Below are positions 10,919 to 21,317 of a stretch of 64,000 nucleotides of DNA, one piece after another. A model generated the notes under the pieces. It was not told where the DNA came from and ran no database searches. It saw only the letters and a list, made by a program, of their open reading frames with translations. This DNA comes from Tritrichomonas musculus (Eukaryota; Parabasalia; Tritrichomonadida; Tritrichomonadidae). The translations under genes were made by a program, and so were the position numbers. The stretch is from NCBI GenBank assembly GCA_039105265.1, contig JAPFFF010000009.1:682001-746000 (forward strand), in the 5' to 3' direction. Positions within the stretch are counted from its first letter, which is position 1; each line of letters begins with the position of its first letter.

Positions 10919-11424
10919 TGTTTGAAAGATTAAATGTCATTGCGAAATATAATTCAATAATTGATTTAAATAATTTTACAGATACTATTAATAAACTTTA
11001 CTCTATGACTTGTGAAATGAAAAGTATAAATGAAGAAGAATTAGATGTTTATAAAAAAGCAAATGAATTAGATAAATTTTATGAAGAAAAGAAAGGTAGA
11101 AAACCAAAGCATAACAATATGGTATTAGTGTTTATTGAAAAAGAATATAAACTATTCAATCCAACAGATTGGAATAAATTCTTAATTAATCCTCGTTTTT
11201 ATGATACTAAGAGAGTTGCGAGTGAATTAGCAAAAGAAGGCTGTGAATTAATTAGCGAATATAAGAATGGACAAACACCTATCCGATATAAATATAACAA
11301 TAAGATTTATAGTGTCAAATTTAAGAACTGGAAGCATAATCATTATCGTCCTCATTTAGGTCAATTTCCTGGTGCACATGATTGGGATGAATATAACGCT
11401 GCTATGGGATATAATATTAAGTAA
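10918..11424 (+). CDS. hypothetical protein, 168 aa (Polinton A)
   Basis: I recognise no family. The protein is basic and lysine-rich, with an N-terminal helical part (about 1-60), a KKGRKPKH basic patch near 60-65, and a C-terminal part rich in Tyr, Trp and His (KNWKHNHYRPHLGQ). The start codon follows directly on the inner end of the left terminal repeat and the TTATCTCATCTAAA motif, which supports the start. It points inward, on the same strand as the polymerase. A DNA-binding or regulatory role is possible from composition only. Confidence 0.6.
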   Translation: MFERLNVIAKYNSIIDLNNFTDTINKLYSMTCEMKSINEEELDVYKKANELDKFYEEKKGRKPKHNNMVLVFIEKEYKLFNPTDWNKFLINPRFYDTKRVASELAKEGCELISEYKNGQTPIRYKYNNKIYSVKFKNWKHNHYRPHLGQFPGAHDWDEYNAAMGYNIK

Positions 11425-11490
11425 ATTATAAATTTATTTTTTTACTCAAGATTTTTTCAGAAAAAGTTTAAAATTTTATAATTATCAATT

Positions 11491-11878
11491 AAATCTAGTC
11501 TCAATTTAATTCAGCTCTCAATTCCCAACACCCTCTCAATTAATTCTAGTCTCAATTTTAAAAATTCTAGTCTCAATTAATTCTAGTCTCAATTAATTCT
11601 AGTCTCAATTTTAAAAATTCTAGTCTCAATTTTAAAAATTCTAGTCTCAATTAATTCTAGTCTCAATTAATTCTAGTCTCAATTAATTCTAGTCTCAATT
11701 TTAAAAATTCTAGTCTCAATTTTAAAAATTCTAGTCTCAATTAATTCTAGTCTCAATTTTAAAAATTCTAGTCTCAATTTTAAAAATTCTAGTCTCAATT
11801 AATTCTAGTCTCAATTAATTCTAGTCTCAATTAATTCTAGTCTCAATTAATTCTAGTCTCAATTAATTCTAGTCTCAA
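11491..11878. repeat. tandem array of TCTAGTCTCAATTAAT units
   Basis: This is a 390-bp array mixing a 16-bp unit (TCTAGTCTCAATTAAT) and a 21-bp variant in which the tail is TTTTAAAAAT. The variants alternate irregularly, as expected from unequal exchange. It lies between the first gene and the MITE in Polinton A. No open frame runs through it. Confidence 0.95.
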
Positions 11879-11947
11879 AAATATGGTTACATATTAATAA
11901 AGAGAACAATTTTTTTCACATAGCATTTCTCTATTATTTTTAAATTA

Positions 11948-12847
11948 CAGGGTGGTCAAAAAGTCTGTTCGTCAATCATTATTTTAATGAATATTAAATA
12001 TTTGTTTATTATATCTATATATTATAATAGATAATTTTTATAGTAATCAATAACTTAAAAAAATATTCCAATAGGCGCTTCACATATATTTTTCTAATTG
12101 AATTTTATAAAGCATATCAAATTTTCAATTGTCTTATTAAAATTGATATTTTCAATAGTTAAAAATCATTCTATATTCATAAAAACATGATATATAAAAA
12201 GTTTAAATTGTATATTATTATATATATTAATAAATAAATATAAATATTATTTATGAATTAGATTCAACTATTTTATCATTATTCCAAAAATTTTGGAATA
12301 CTGAAAAAGTTCAAATTTGGCACATATAAGAATCAATCAAACAATTTAAACTGATAATTGGAATAAATATTTAATAAATATATATATTCAAATAGTATAG
12401 ATGCATATATATTAAAATATAGAAATAAATTCAGTAAAATCCAATATTAGGTTTTTTATAATACTTTTTAATCAAAATAGATGAATGTATGTATGGTTTG
12501 AAGTTTATTCATCATTTTATGGTTCAAACCCAAATAATTATTTTCAAAATATATGTCAATATTATCTTCTTAAACTAAGCTTAATATTATATTATTTTGA
12601 TGAATGAAATAGAATCACATTCTGAAATACATTAAATTTTTCTCAATATATTTCCCAAAATACCAAAAAATATAAACGTATACTATTTTTTGAATTAATT
12701 TTTTAAAAGTTAATTAAAAAGATTTTCAACAATAAATAATATACTTTTATTACCAATAATTCAAAGAATATATGTATATAATATGAAATAGTAATGCTAA
12801 CTATACATTGTAAAAAACCCTGACGAACAGACTTTTTGACCACCCTG
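11948..12847. mobile_element. mariner-like MITE, 900 bp
   Basis: The ends are 27-bp perfect inverted repeats starting CAGGGTGGTCAAAAAGTCTG, flanked by TA on both sides (11946-11947 and 12848-12849). The TA duplication and end type fit Tc1/mariner-group transposons. The interior is AT-rich with no transposase frame, so it is non-autonomous. It is inserted in Polinton A, upstream of the polymerase gene, and is therefore younger than A's insertion. Confidence 0.9.
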
Positions 12848-12907
12848 TAACTTTTTCAATTTTTTCTCAAATATTTTTAGATTTAATATTTGTTTTAAAT
12901 TAATAAT

Positions 12908-12921
12908 TTATCTCATCTAAA
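12908..12921 (+). promoter_or_regulatory. TTATCTCATCTAAA motif before polymerase
   Basis: Exact copy of the 14-base motif found at the inner edges of both terminal repeats of element A. It lies directly upstream of the polymerase ATG at 12923, about 60 bp beyond the MITE end, so the MITE did not disrupt it. Confidence 0.5.
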
Positions 12922-12922
12922 A

Positions 12923-15900
12923 ATGAAAGCAGTAAGTACTGAGAAATTATTCGAACTATTTAAAATTGTTAATCCTTCTGCTACTACTTTGGAGGAATAT
13001 GAAAAACTTCCATTTGTGAAAGATGTAAGAAAAGCATTAATTGATGAAATTAAAGATTATTTAGCAGAAACTAATTATAAAGGCCCTTTTGAATATGACC
13101 CAATTTTCTATTATTTTATGGGAATTGATGCTGCTATGAATAAGAATAAAGATTTGCTGAAAGAATTGCCAGCTCATGCTAAGAAACTAAAAGAGTATCA
13201 TCATTTTAACCCAAAAACTGATGCTGATGAATTTCTCCAGTTAACGCCAGCTGAAGAAAATAAGCAAGTTATGCAATCATTTAAAGAATGGAAGGAACAA
13301 GAATCTTCACAGAAAGAAGTAGTTGATGATATAATTGACCACCTACTTAGACACAAAACTAATTGGCGCATTGATTTTACTAAATTAACTAATGTAGGTA
13401 GAGAACTAATATTTGAGCCATTAAAGAATTTCTTTCAAGAACACATTTTAACTCTTCCTATTATTGGGAAATACAAGATACAATTTAAAGTTAATGGACA
13501 GTGGCATACAAAACCATTAGATGAAGAATCTTTAAATCAACTAATGAAGAATTTAGAAGAAAGGCATTTGTTATTCGACTTAGATACAACTCCAGCTGAA
13601 TACTTTTACGAAGATGGAGGTAGCAAGTTACCTGATTGGTCAATGTTTGATGAAATTAGGTTTAAAGAATATCAGAAATTTGATAGTAGCAATGATAGAG
13701 GTGGCTCATTCTTTAGATATTTAATCAAACCAGATGTACCTAAAATGATTATTGAATATTTGAATAGATTACAGATATTTGATACTTTAGTTGAAGGTAA
13801 GTCACAACGAAAAGAATTAGATGATAACTGTTTTGTTTATGCACTTAAGCAAACTGGTCAGTACGATGAAGAGACTTTAAATAAGATTCGTTTAAGAATT
13901 AATAGAAGATATCTGTCACAAGGATGTATTGAACAAATTTGTAATGAATTCAAGATACAAATTAAATTAACTTTCATAAATGAAAAGGCAAAGAAAGTAA
14001 AAGAACAAGTTTATTCAGTTAAGAATCATGTAAAGAAGAATTATTTAGGAGTTGCTAATCCAGAGTCAAATAGAATTCATCACATGAATATTTATGAGTC
14101 ACATTACTTTCTAGAGGAAGTTACACCATTTTCAACGGATTATATAAAGAATTTATCCGATAGAACTGATGAGCAATTCAACAAAGAATTTAAAGGAGAC
14201 CATTTCATTAATGCTAGATACTATATGAAATCATCTAACTTAGTCAGAACTTTAATGCAAAATGGATACTTTGTACCGATTACTTTTGGTGAAGCAATGA
14301 TTTTAAAAACAACGTTTTATGATGATGTTAAGAAAGATTTGGACAGTATCAATTTAGATTATGACCCTGAACACTGTACTCAATTGATTGCACCATCTAA
14401 TTGGAAAACCAAAGATAAGATAACGAATTACTTCTACGCAGACTTTGAAGCTGACGTAAGTGGTACAATTCATAAACCTTATATGGTAGTATTACAGAAT
14501 GAATCTGGTGAAATTAATAAATGTTGGAAAGGTGAAGATTGTGCAGTTAAGTTATTGAAGTATTTAGAGGATGGTGATGTAGTATACTTTCATAATTTAG
14601 CTTATGATATCAGAATGTTGGCACAATATGGAATGAACAAATCAATTATCAAAGGAAGTAAAGTTATGAAGGCAGATATTAAGTTCGAACGTAAGACTAT
14701 TCATTTCAGAGACTCTTACCCAATGATTTCATCTAAGTTAAGTGATTTTCCAGCTATGTTCAACTTGCCTAAGGTTCGAAAAGAAATCTTCCCATACAAG
14801 TATTACACATTGGAAAGATTAAAGACAAATATTGGCATAATCAGTGAAGCAGGTAAAGATGAGGACAAAGAGTGGACAGAAGAAGATTACAAATTATTCA
14901 ATTCTAATATTGATTCTGTTAAATGTTGCAGATTATCTGAAACAGAATTTGATATGTACAAATACTGTGAATTTTACTGTAAGCAAGATGTGAACATTCT
15001 TCGTTTAGGATTTAATGCATTTCGTGAAGGATTCTTGAAAGATTTCAAAATTGACCCATATAAATTCATTTCAATCTCAGCTTTAGCTAATGAAGTATTC
15101 AATCAGAATGTTTACTATAATCATAATCTTTATAAAGTTGGTGGTGTTGTTAGACATTTTATGTCTCATGCTATTTATGGTGGAAGATGCATGACTGCTT
15201 ATAATAAGAAATGGCATACCACTAAACCTTTAAGTGATTTTGATGCAGTCTCATTATATCCTTCAGCTATGGCTAGACTGAAGACAGTGAAAGGTATTCC
15301 TAAAGTGATTCAACCAGAAGAGCTTAACATGAATTTTCTCTCAAAAGTTGATGCTTATGTTGTTGAGATTAGAATTACAAAAGTGAACAAACACTACGCA
15401 TTTCCATTAATTGTTCAGAAAACACCTGAAGGTCTGAACTTAAATAATGACATTATAACAGAAAATATTACAATGGTAGTAGACAATATTGCTTTGGAGG
15501 ATTTGATTAATTTTCAGAAAATAGAATTTGAACTAATTAAAGGCTATTATTGGAATAGCGGAACTGATGATACAATTCAGAAAGTCATTAGACATATTTT
15601 CAATAAAAGATTAGAATACAAGAAACAAAAGAATCCTCTTCAGCAATTATATAAACTAATCATGAATTCATGTTATGGCAAAACTATCGAGAAACCAGTT
15701 GATAAAGATTGGAAATATTTTGATAATGAAGAGGATTTAAACAAATATATGCTTAAGAATTATTACAAAATTATTGAAGAAGTTCAATTAGGAGATAGCG
15801 AAATCCATGCAGTACGTGTAAAGAAGCCAATTGATAAGCATTTCAATTTTAGCTTACTTGGGATTCAAGTACTCAGTATGTCAAAGAGAATTATGAACGA

Positions 15901-16432
15901 AGTTATGTGCTTAGCATTTGACTTAGGCTGTCATATCTATTATCAAGATACAGATTCAATGCATATAGAAGTCGATGATTTACCTAAATTAATTGATGCA
16001 TTCAAAAATAAGTATGGAAGAGATTTAATTGGCTCTAATTTAGGACAATTCCATTCAGATTTTCCAACAATTAATAACCATGACGAAATGCCAAAAGCAA
16101 TTGAATCATTCTTCTTAATGAAGAAGATGTACATTGATAAACTTCAAGATTCAACTGGAGAAATTGATTATATGGTACGCGGCAAAGACCTTACTCAAAA
16201 TAGCATTAAATATGCAACAAAGAAATTCAATAACAACCCATTAGCTTTATACAAATCAATGTATGAAGGAAAGTCTCAGACCTTTGACTTAACTAAAGGT
16301 CAACCATGTTTTGAAATGAACAAAAACATGACAGTATCAACAAAAACAAAATTCGAGAGAAAGATAAAGACACTTTATCAAGAGGGAATTATTGATGACT
16401 ACTTTCAGCCCTCAAATTATTCCCACATATGA
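12923..16432 (+). CDS. protein-primed DNA polymerase B (Polinton A)
   Basis: This 1169-residue family B DNA polymerase is of the protein-primed type and would replicate the linear element from its ends. Visible motifs in order: an OTU-like N-terminal segment (ELDDNCFVYAL near residue 295 with a downstream ESHYFLEE); exonuclease motifs YADFEAD, YFHNLAYD and YCKQDVNIL; polymerase motif A DFDAVSLYPSAM; motif B KLIMNSCYGKT; motif C YYQDTDSMH. The length is usual for Polinton polymerases. It is convergent with the integrase gene, and the two coding ends overlap by 16 bp. The start is supported by the TTATCTCATCTAAA motif immediately upstream. Confidence 0.95.
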   Translation: MKAVSTEKLFELFKIVNPSATTLEEYEKLPFVKDVRKALIDEIKDYLAETNYKGPFEYDPIFYYFMGIDAAMNKNKDLLKELPAHAKKLKEYHHFNPKTDADEFLQLTPAEENKQVMQSFKEWKEQESSQKEVVDDIIDHLLRHKTNWRIDFTKLTNVGRELIFEPLKNFFQEHILTLPIIGKYKIQFKVNGQWHTKPLDEESLNQLMKNLEERHLLFDLDTTPAEYFYEDGGSKLPDWSMFDEIRFKEYQKFDSSNDRGGSFFRYLIKPDVPKMIIEYLNRLQIFDTLVEGKSQRKELDDNCFVYALKQTGQYDEETLNKIRLRINRRYLSQGCIEQICNEFKIQIKLTFINEKAKKVKEQVYSVKNHVKKNYLGVANPESNRIHHMNIYESHYFLEEVTPFSTDYIKNLSDRTDEQFNKEFKGDHFINARYYMKSSNLVRTLMQNGYFVPITFGEAMILKTTFYDDVKKDLDSINLDYDPEHCTQLIAPSNWKTKDKITNYFYADFEADVSGTIHKPYMVVLQNESGEINKCWKGEDCAVKLLKYLEDGDVVYFHNLAYDIRMLAQYGMNKSIIKGSKVMKADIKFERKTIHFRDSYPMISSKLSDFPAMFNLPKVRKEIFPYKYYTLERLKTNIGIISEAGKDEDKEWTEEDYKLFNSNIDSVKCCRLSETEFDMYKYCEFYCKQDVNILRLGFNAFREGFLKDFKIDPYKFISISALANEVFNQNVYYNHNLYKVGGVVRHFMSHAIYGGRCMTAYNKKWHTTKPLSDFDAVSLYPSAMARLKTVKGIPKVIQPEELNMNFLSKVDAYVVEIRITKVNKHYAFPLIVQKTPEGLNLNNDIITENITMVVDNIALEDLINFQKIEFELIKGYYWNSGTDDTIQKVIRHIFNKRLEYKKQKNPLQQLYKLIMNSCYGKTIEKPVDKDWKYFDNEEDLNKYMLKNYYKIIEEVQLGDSEIHAVRVKKPIDKHFNFSLLGIQVLSMSKRIMNEVMCLAFDLGCHIYYQDTDSMHIEVDDLPKLIDAFKNKYGRDLIGSNLGQFHSDFPTINNHDEMPKAIESFFLMKKMYIDKLQDSTGEIDYMVRGKDLTQNSIKYATKKFNNNPLALYKSMYEGKSQTFDLTKGQPCFEMNKNMTVSTKTKFERKIKTLYQEGIIDDYFQPSNYSHI

Positions 16433-18003
16433 GCCAAACGATATCTTGGAAGCTTCTGTATATTTTTACCACTTTTTACTAAATACAATCCATTCTCAAA
16501 TCCAATAATTTTGTGCTCACCCGGTTGAATAATACTTCTTCGTTTCAGCATCTTATCTGTTTCATTGTAAACTTTAACATTCATACCTTCTTCACTTTTG
16601 AATCCAGGACTATTCTTTATGTTATAATTCTCTTGACATATTCTTCTAACTATATAGTTTTCTAATTCATGGTCATTCTGAACTTGTTGAGGAGATACAG
16701 GATATCCGGCATATTTACTTAGAGTTTGATGAGGGGCATGATTGTATTGGAAAACCAAATCTTCCATAACATTTGGAGTAATCATACCGATTTTCATATT
16801 ATATGCCATATCTCGTAAAGTACGAATTACTCTATCTATAATCCCTAATGATGAATGTAATGGACTTGTTTTATTGGCTAATCTTTGTTCTGACTTCATG
16901 AAATCAGGATATGCACCATTCACTTGTCTTGGAACTGTTCTAAAAGTAATTCCATTATTAATATAGAATTCTTGAGCTTCTGCTGAATTAAAGGCAGATT
17001 CACCATCACCAGAAAGATATCTAACTACCATTCCCTGGTCTATCAATGCTCGTAACGCATTCAAGTATCTTTTGGATGATTTCTTATCACGTTTACTGAA
17101 TTTGTTTTCACCTAATTCAATATTTGTTAGTTTAACATAAAGGTATCTTGTATTAATATTTATTGCTACAAGATAACAGAGATGATATACCATCATCAAA
17201 TCAATGATGTAAGAGTCTCTTGATGACATTTTATGTAATTGGTATTTTTTGGTATTATCCTTTAATGAGAATGATGATTTGGGTTCGTCGATAGTTTTCA
17301 TTCTAGAATTAATTTCTAGCAACGCTTTAACTTTGTTTGGACTTTTGAAGCCTATAGTACCAGATATAGGAGTTTGTTCAATCTGAATATTATTCTCAGG
17401 CTGTTTATAAAATAAGTTTTTATATATTTCATAGCATTTCTCATTTGAGTATAATCCTTTCGGCCAATCTTTAATTACTTTAAGAAACTTGTCATATTCA
17501 AAGTATTCATCTGGATGTTCTATTACGAATTTCTTAATCTTATCAGAAAATGTTTCTTTATGAGCTACTGTTTCATGTAATTCTTTATGAGTTCGTTTAT
17601 ATTCATCTAAATATTCTCTATATACTTTTTCTTGGTCAATGTCCATTAATGCTCTAAAATACTTTAGTCTTCGCGCTTCACCAATTGTTTTCGGTTTACT
17701 TGCTCTTGCAATTGTTGCGAATAATGAATCTCTGGCATTTCTTATTCTAGATTCCTGTTGATTTCTTTTAAATGCTTCTTCTTTGGCTTTGATATTATCA
17801 CGTAAAATCAAATAATTGAATTGATAGAATTCGTCAATTGCATTATCACTTGCTTCATCAAAATAGTATTGGTTATGTTCATCAAGATAGTTATATATTA
17901 ATGCTTTTACTTCTCTTTCAAACGTTTCATAATTGAATTTATCTAAACTGTTTAAAACAGAACCAATAATTTCATTTCGATGTTGATATAAGAATTTATC
18001 CAT
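16417..18003 (-). CDS. retroviral-type integrase (Polinton A)
   Basis: This 528-residue protein has a long N-terminal helical, charged region (about 1-250). A DDE-type integrase core follows (about 270-450): LMMVYHLCYLVAININTRYL, then YLSGDGESAFNS, then a helix SSLGIIDRVIRTLRD and QYNHAPHQTLSKYAG. The C-terminus has a small beta-rich, SH3-like part (GEHKIIGFENGLYLVKSG). Such enzymes insert the linear element into host DNA, consistent with the flanking AAATT. The core is related to that of the element B integrase. It overlaps the polymerase tail to tail by 16 bp. Confidence 0.9.
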   Translation of the reverse strand: MDKFLYQHRNEIIGSVLNSLDKFNYETFEREVKALIYNYLDEHNQYYFDEASDNAIDEFYQFNYLILRDNIKAKEEAFKRNQQESRIRNARDSLFATIARASKPKTIGEARRLKYFRALMDIDQEKVYREYLDEYKRTHKELHETVAHKETFSDKIKKFVIEHPDEYFEYDKFLKVIKDWPKGLYSNEKCYEIYKNLFYKQPENNIQIEQTPISGTIGFKSPNKVKALLEINSRMKTIDEPKSSFSLKDNTKKYQLHKMSSRDSYIIDLMMVYHLCYLVAININTRYLYVKLTNIELGENKFSKRDKKSSKRYLNALRALIDQGMVVRYLSGDGESAFNSAEAQEFYINNGITFRTVPRQVNGAYPDFMKSEQRLANKTSPLHSSLGIIDRVIRTLRDMAYNMKIGMITPNVMEDLVFQYNHAPHQTLSKYAGYPVSPQQVQNDHELENYIVRRICQENYNIKNSPGFKSEEGMNVKVYNETDKMLKRRSIIQPGEHKIIGFENGLYLVKSGKNIQKLPRYRLAHMWE

Positions 18004-18071
18004 TTATTTAAATATAATTATTTAACTTTGTTCATTTATAATTCAAAATTTTTCTCATTTAAAAGAATTAA

Positions 18072-18341
18072 ATGACTACTTCAAACGAAAAAGGTTTGTT
18101 GCCCCGCTTCGCAGTGAATCAAACCGAAATGCATTTACAAACCAAACCAAAATATAGTAAACGAACATTTGCTACAGAAACATTAAGATTAATTAATTTG
18201 AGATTAGGTTATTATAGAAAGGTTTTAAATAACCAAAGTATTAAGAATGAAAAGAGAATAAAATCTATAAAGGCTAAATACGAACGTGATATGAAAGTTA
18301 GAAAGTTATTAAATAAGGCAATAAAGAATCTATATAATTGA
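18072..18341 (+). CDS. small basic protein (Polinton A)
   Basis: An 89-residue, very basic protein (KRIKSIKAKYERDMKVRKLLNKAIKNLYN at the C-terminus, probably helical), with no family recognised. It is divergent from the integrase, 68 bp from its start, and 17 bp before the next plus-strand gene. The leader TTTCTCATTTAAA resembles the motif before other element A genes. It could be a terminal-protein or DNA-condensing candidate, but only its composition points that way. Confidence 0.55.
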   Translation: MTTSNEKGLLPRFAVNQTEMHLQTKPKYSKRTFATETLRLINLRLGYYRKVLNNQSIKNEKRIKSIKAKYERDMKVRKLLNKAIKNLYN

Positions 18342-18358
18342 ATTATTTTTGAGATTAA

Positions 18359-19752
18359 ATGCCTAGAATAGCTATTAGTAACTTTAGTGGCAAATTAAAT
18401 GCACAAGACTTAGCACGAATAAACACACGTTTAAACAACGAACTTAACGCAGGCTTGGATAATAATCCAAATGGAAGAGGAGCTTGGCGACAATTAGCAT
18501 CTTCACTTATGAACTTCCTTAATGAATACGAGTTTGCTAATAACGAAGGATTTGATGTTAATGATGAAACAATTGGCACTTTTATAAATAGAGTTAAACA
18601 AGAAGAAACAGAAGATTTAGTAGATGATGTTACAAATATGACAGGTAATAATTTAAAAGATACTATAAATATAGGAAATAGCATACCACATAATACTGGC
18701 GTTAATATGAATCCTTTAAAAAATTATACTCCTGTAGTTTTCTCAGATAATACTGACGATTTAATTGAGGATGTTGCAAATATGACAAGTAATAATATAG
18801 GAAATAGCATAATACAAAATTCAAACTTTTCTCAATCACAAATGCAACAACCACAGCAAATTTCATTAGAGCTCAAATCGAATCACCATTCATTAAAACC
18901 GCAAATGTTGCAGATGAAAATCCAGAACAAATCACAATTCAATGTACACAGAATGATAGCGGTTGTGTAGTCCCAGATGAATATATAAGAAGGGTATTAA
19001 CAACCAAAAATATTATCGTGAAGTTCAAACGAAATGCTAATGATGCATCGTATGAAGAAGCTGAATATACTTATGCTGGACGAAGTAACTTGAATTTAAT
19101 ATACAAATCAACCAGTGGCGAGTCAAGTGAATCGATAGATATTCATTTTAATACCCATATTGTCTCAATAAGAGCCGCGGATGATGCGCAAACCAATATA
19201 TATGATGCATCTATCACATTAATCAGCAACCAACCTGTGAGCGATAATATGATTACATCGGTGAAATATGTGAATGATAACTTTGCATTGAAGTCATATG
19301 TTGATGAACTTCACGCAACAACAAACACAACTATCACTCATTACTGTCCAATAGAGGCTGGTGAGGAGATTACTGACTACAAGATTGGTAAACCTGTATA
19401 TCTATCAGGGCATGTATATAAGTATAATAAAGAAACTAAACGATTCATTAGCAGCACCGCTACGGATAGTACTGATTGTATCTGTTCAGTTATTATGGAT
19501 GGAACCTGGAAGGAATTTGTTGGTATCATTACTAGAATCGATAAAGAAAATAGATGTATTACCTTTGCGACCCATGGCGACTATTTATTCTACGTTGATG
19601 ACGTAAATCTATACCAGATAGGTGATGTAATACTCTATGATGGAAGAATCCTCGATGAAGATTATGCACTAACATTGAAGATACAACAGAGCATAGTAGG
19701 GAAAGTAAGCGGAAAAATAAACGAAAGATATTTAGCAGTGTTTAAAGCTTAA
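18359..19752 (+). pseudogene. fiber-like or structural gene region, apparently broken (Polinton A)
   Basis: The N-terminal part has a compact helical domain (about 70 residues, with WRQLASSLMNFLNEYEF) followed by acidic, Asn-rich sequence with two similar segments (DLVDDVTNMTGNN, DLIEDVANMTSNN). The C-terminal part is beta-rich and contains KYVNDNFALKSYVDELHATT, a linker like those in the fiber-like proteins of D. It ends in a Tyr/Asp-rich beta domain. It appears broken, about one break. Possible role: attachment or structural protein. It is the only structural-looking gene in element A. Confidence 0.45.
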
Positions 19753-20390
19753 ACAACTAATTTTAGGCTCAAGCCATACTTGATAAACTGGGAATATATA
19801 TTATTGTAAGCATACTTCATGTCTTCAGTCTTTCCATCTTTAGTGATTAATATTTTTGAAACTTTGGTAAATTTTGAAGAAGATGAAGTGCAGACGCAGC
19901 CAACATCAGAATCGTCAAGAACAAATTCTACCTTTTCACATTCAGTGAGTAACTTAATCATATCCATTAACAATTTGCTTTCGCATACAACATAAGAGTT
20001 TACTTTTAGTGGGTTACCTTCATACATCTCAACCAACATCTCTAAGAACTTATTTTTCTTCTCTAGTGTATCTAGTTCAGTGCCTAAATCTATGATGCCT
20101 CTTTCCTGAGCTAATAGGGAATTGCTGCTTATTGGTGCTACTGATGGAAATTGAGATTCCTGATTCATCATCGGTATATTTGATGTTAGACCATTCGGTT
20201 GTATATCTGGTTGGTTGTTGGCTTGAGTAAAATTTACAGGTTGAACTTGGGGATAAAGTGGAGCTGGTTGAGAATGTTGTTCTCCCTGAGGTTTACATAT
20301 TTTGATTTTGACGTTGGTATTTTGCTCTTGCTTAATGGTATTATCAGTTTCAGAACTTAATATTCGTGCTTGTCTCAATGTGCCTGACAT
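19749..20390 (-). CDS. conserved Polinton protein, Pro/Gln-rich N-terminus (A)
   Basis: This 213-residue protein has a Pro/Gln/Asn-rich first half and a helical and beta second half. The second half is related to the 174-residue protein of element B (52807-53331). Shared features are a leucine-rich helix, a DVGC(V/C) segment and a final K(I/A)..I.KDG......Y...Y..LK block. I recognise no function. In both elements it follows a roughly 150-residue gene on the same strand, so the pair is a conserved module. It overlaps the convergent gene end at 19752 by 4 bp. Confidence 0.6.
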   Translation of the reverse strand: MSGTLRQARILSSETDNTIKQEQNTNVKIKICKPQGEQHSQPAPLYPQVQPVNFTQANNQPDIQPNGLTSNIPMMNQESQFPSVAPISSNSLLAQERGIIDLGTELDTLEKKNKFLEMLVEMYEGNPLKVNSYVVCESKLLMDMIKLLTECEKVEFVLDDSDVGCVCTSSSSKFTKVSKILITKDGKTEDMKYAYNNIYSQFIKYGLSLKLVV

Positions 20391-20423
20391 GATTTAAATA
20401 ATACAAAAATATATAACATAAGC

Positions 20424-20888
20424 TTAGATTAAAATAAAATCATCGAAATCTGTTTTCTGGCAATCAGCCACATGCTTTCGAATTTTCTCAACACTCTCAT
20501 TATTAGAACACTTTCGCATACGTGATGGATAATACTTGTTTCCTTTAAATTCCTTTTGATTCAAATAAATATCAAGTATAAACAAATCTTTCTTGTCCTT
20601 ACCATTTGGAAGAGACCTATTATCATTCTCTTTACATGAAATTATCGGTTGACATCCATAGATTTCTTGAATTCTATCATATCTTATACTTCTTGGTTTA
20701 CTCTCAGTTCTATCTGTGATAAAGATTGGTTTAAGACATATTCCATACTTATTCTTAAATGCATCATTGCCTTCGAAAAAGACAGAAATAATAGGGTCTA
20801 CAATGTTATAGTCATTCTTGATGATGTTTTCTTGTTCGTTAAGCTTGTTGATGAATTTTGTGACAGAGAAGAATTGTGTTGAATTCAT
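20424..20888 (-). CDS. hypothetical protein, 154 aa, module partner (A)
   Basis: The start MNSTQFFSVTKFINKLNEQE is followed by a beta-rich middle (IISVFFEGNDAF, GICLKPIFITDRT). Near the C-terminus comes EFKGNKYYPSRMR, which resembles EYQGIKYYNYSIA in the 148-residue protein of element B (53353-53799). Similar length, the shared motif and the same neighbour suggest homology, though identity is low. The function is unknown. Confidence 0.55.
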   Translation of the reverse strand: MNSTQFFSVTKFINKLNEQENIIKNDYNIVDPIISVFFEGNDAFKNKYGICLKPIFITDRTESKPRSIRYDRIQEIYGCQPIISCKENDNRSLPNGKDKKDLFILDIYLNQKEFKGNKYYPSRMRKCSNNESVEKIRKHVADCQKTDFDDFILI

Positions 20889-20930
20889 TTCATGCTCAAA
20901 AAATTTTAAAAATGTTTAAAAATAAATGAC

Positions 20931-21308
20931 TTACATATCAATTTGACTTTCATAATATCCATCAAGTTCATAGTCAAATAAATCATACAGTGAATGAATA
21001 GAGCTTAAATATGGGTAGTTTTCAATATCATTGCAAGCATCCCAAATATTCTTGATTAAAATAGAATATGAATATTCAAACCTAGAATCTGTCGGATATG
21101 GTTCTTTCTCTTTCGCATATTTGACTAGATAAGGTGCATAGTAATTCAAATCTCGTTTAGTTAGATTCTCAAGAGGCATATTCAAAATGCTTTCTTTAAA
21201 ATATTCATATTCATCATATTCGATTTCATAAACAGTATCTTGATTTATAACAAATTGATTAATTTCTGGGCAGAAGAATTCGCTAGTTCTTGGTGATAAG
21301 ATTGGCAT
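20931..21308 (-). CDS. hypothetical acidic protein (Polinton A)
   Basis: Starting at MPILSPRT (21308) gives 125 residues. An in-frame Met at 21359 lies inside the terminal repeat and is less likely, because the shared TTATCTCATCTAAA motif falls between the two. The protein is acidic and Tyr-rich (YEIEYDEYEYFKES; LYDLFDYELDGYYESQ). I recognise no family. It is the right-end counterpart of the 168-residue gene at the left end: both are driven inward from a terminal repeat. Confidence 0.6.
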   Translation of the reverse strand: MPILSPRTSEFFCPEINQFVINQDTVYEIEYDEYEYFKESILNMPLENLTKRDLNYYAPYLVKYAKEKEPYPTDSRFEYSYSILIKNIWDACNDIENYPYLSSIHSLYDLFDYELDGYYESQIDM

Positions 21309-21317
21309 TGCGATTAT

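Noticed and set aside
11491-11878. CRISPR-like repeated units
   Set aside because: Units are contiguous, without unique spacers, and lie inside a eukaryotic-type element; it is a plain tandem array.
18359-18600. Death-fold-like helical domain in the Polinton A gene
   Set aside because: Only a short WRQLASSL stretch is suggestive; it is too weak to call.
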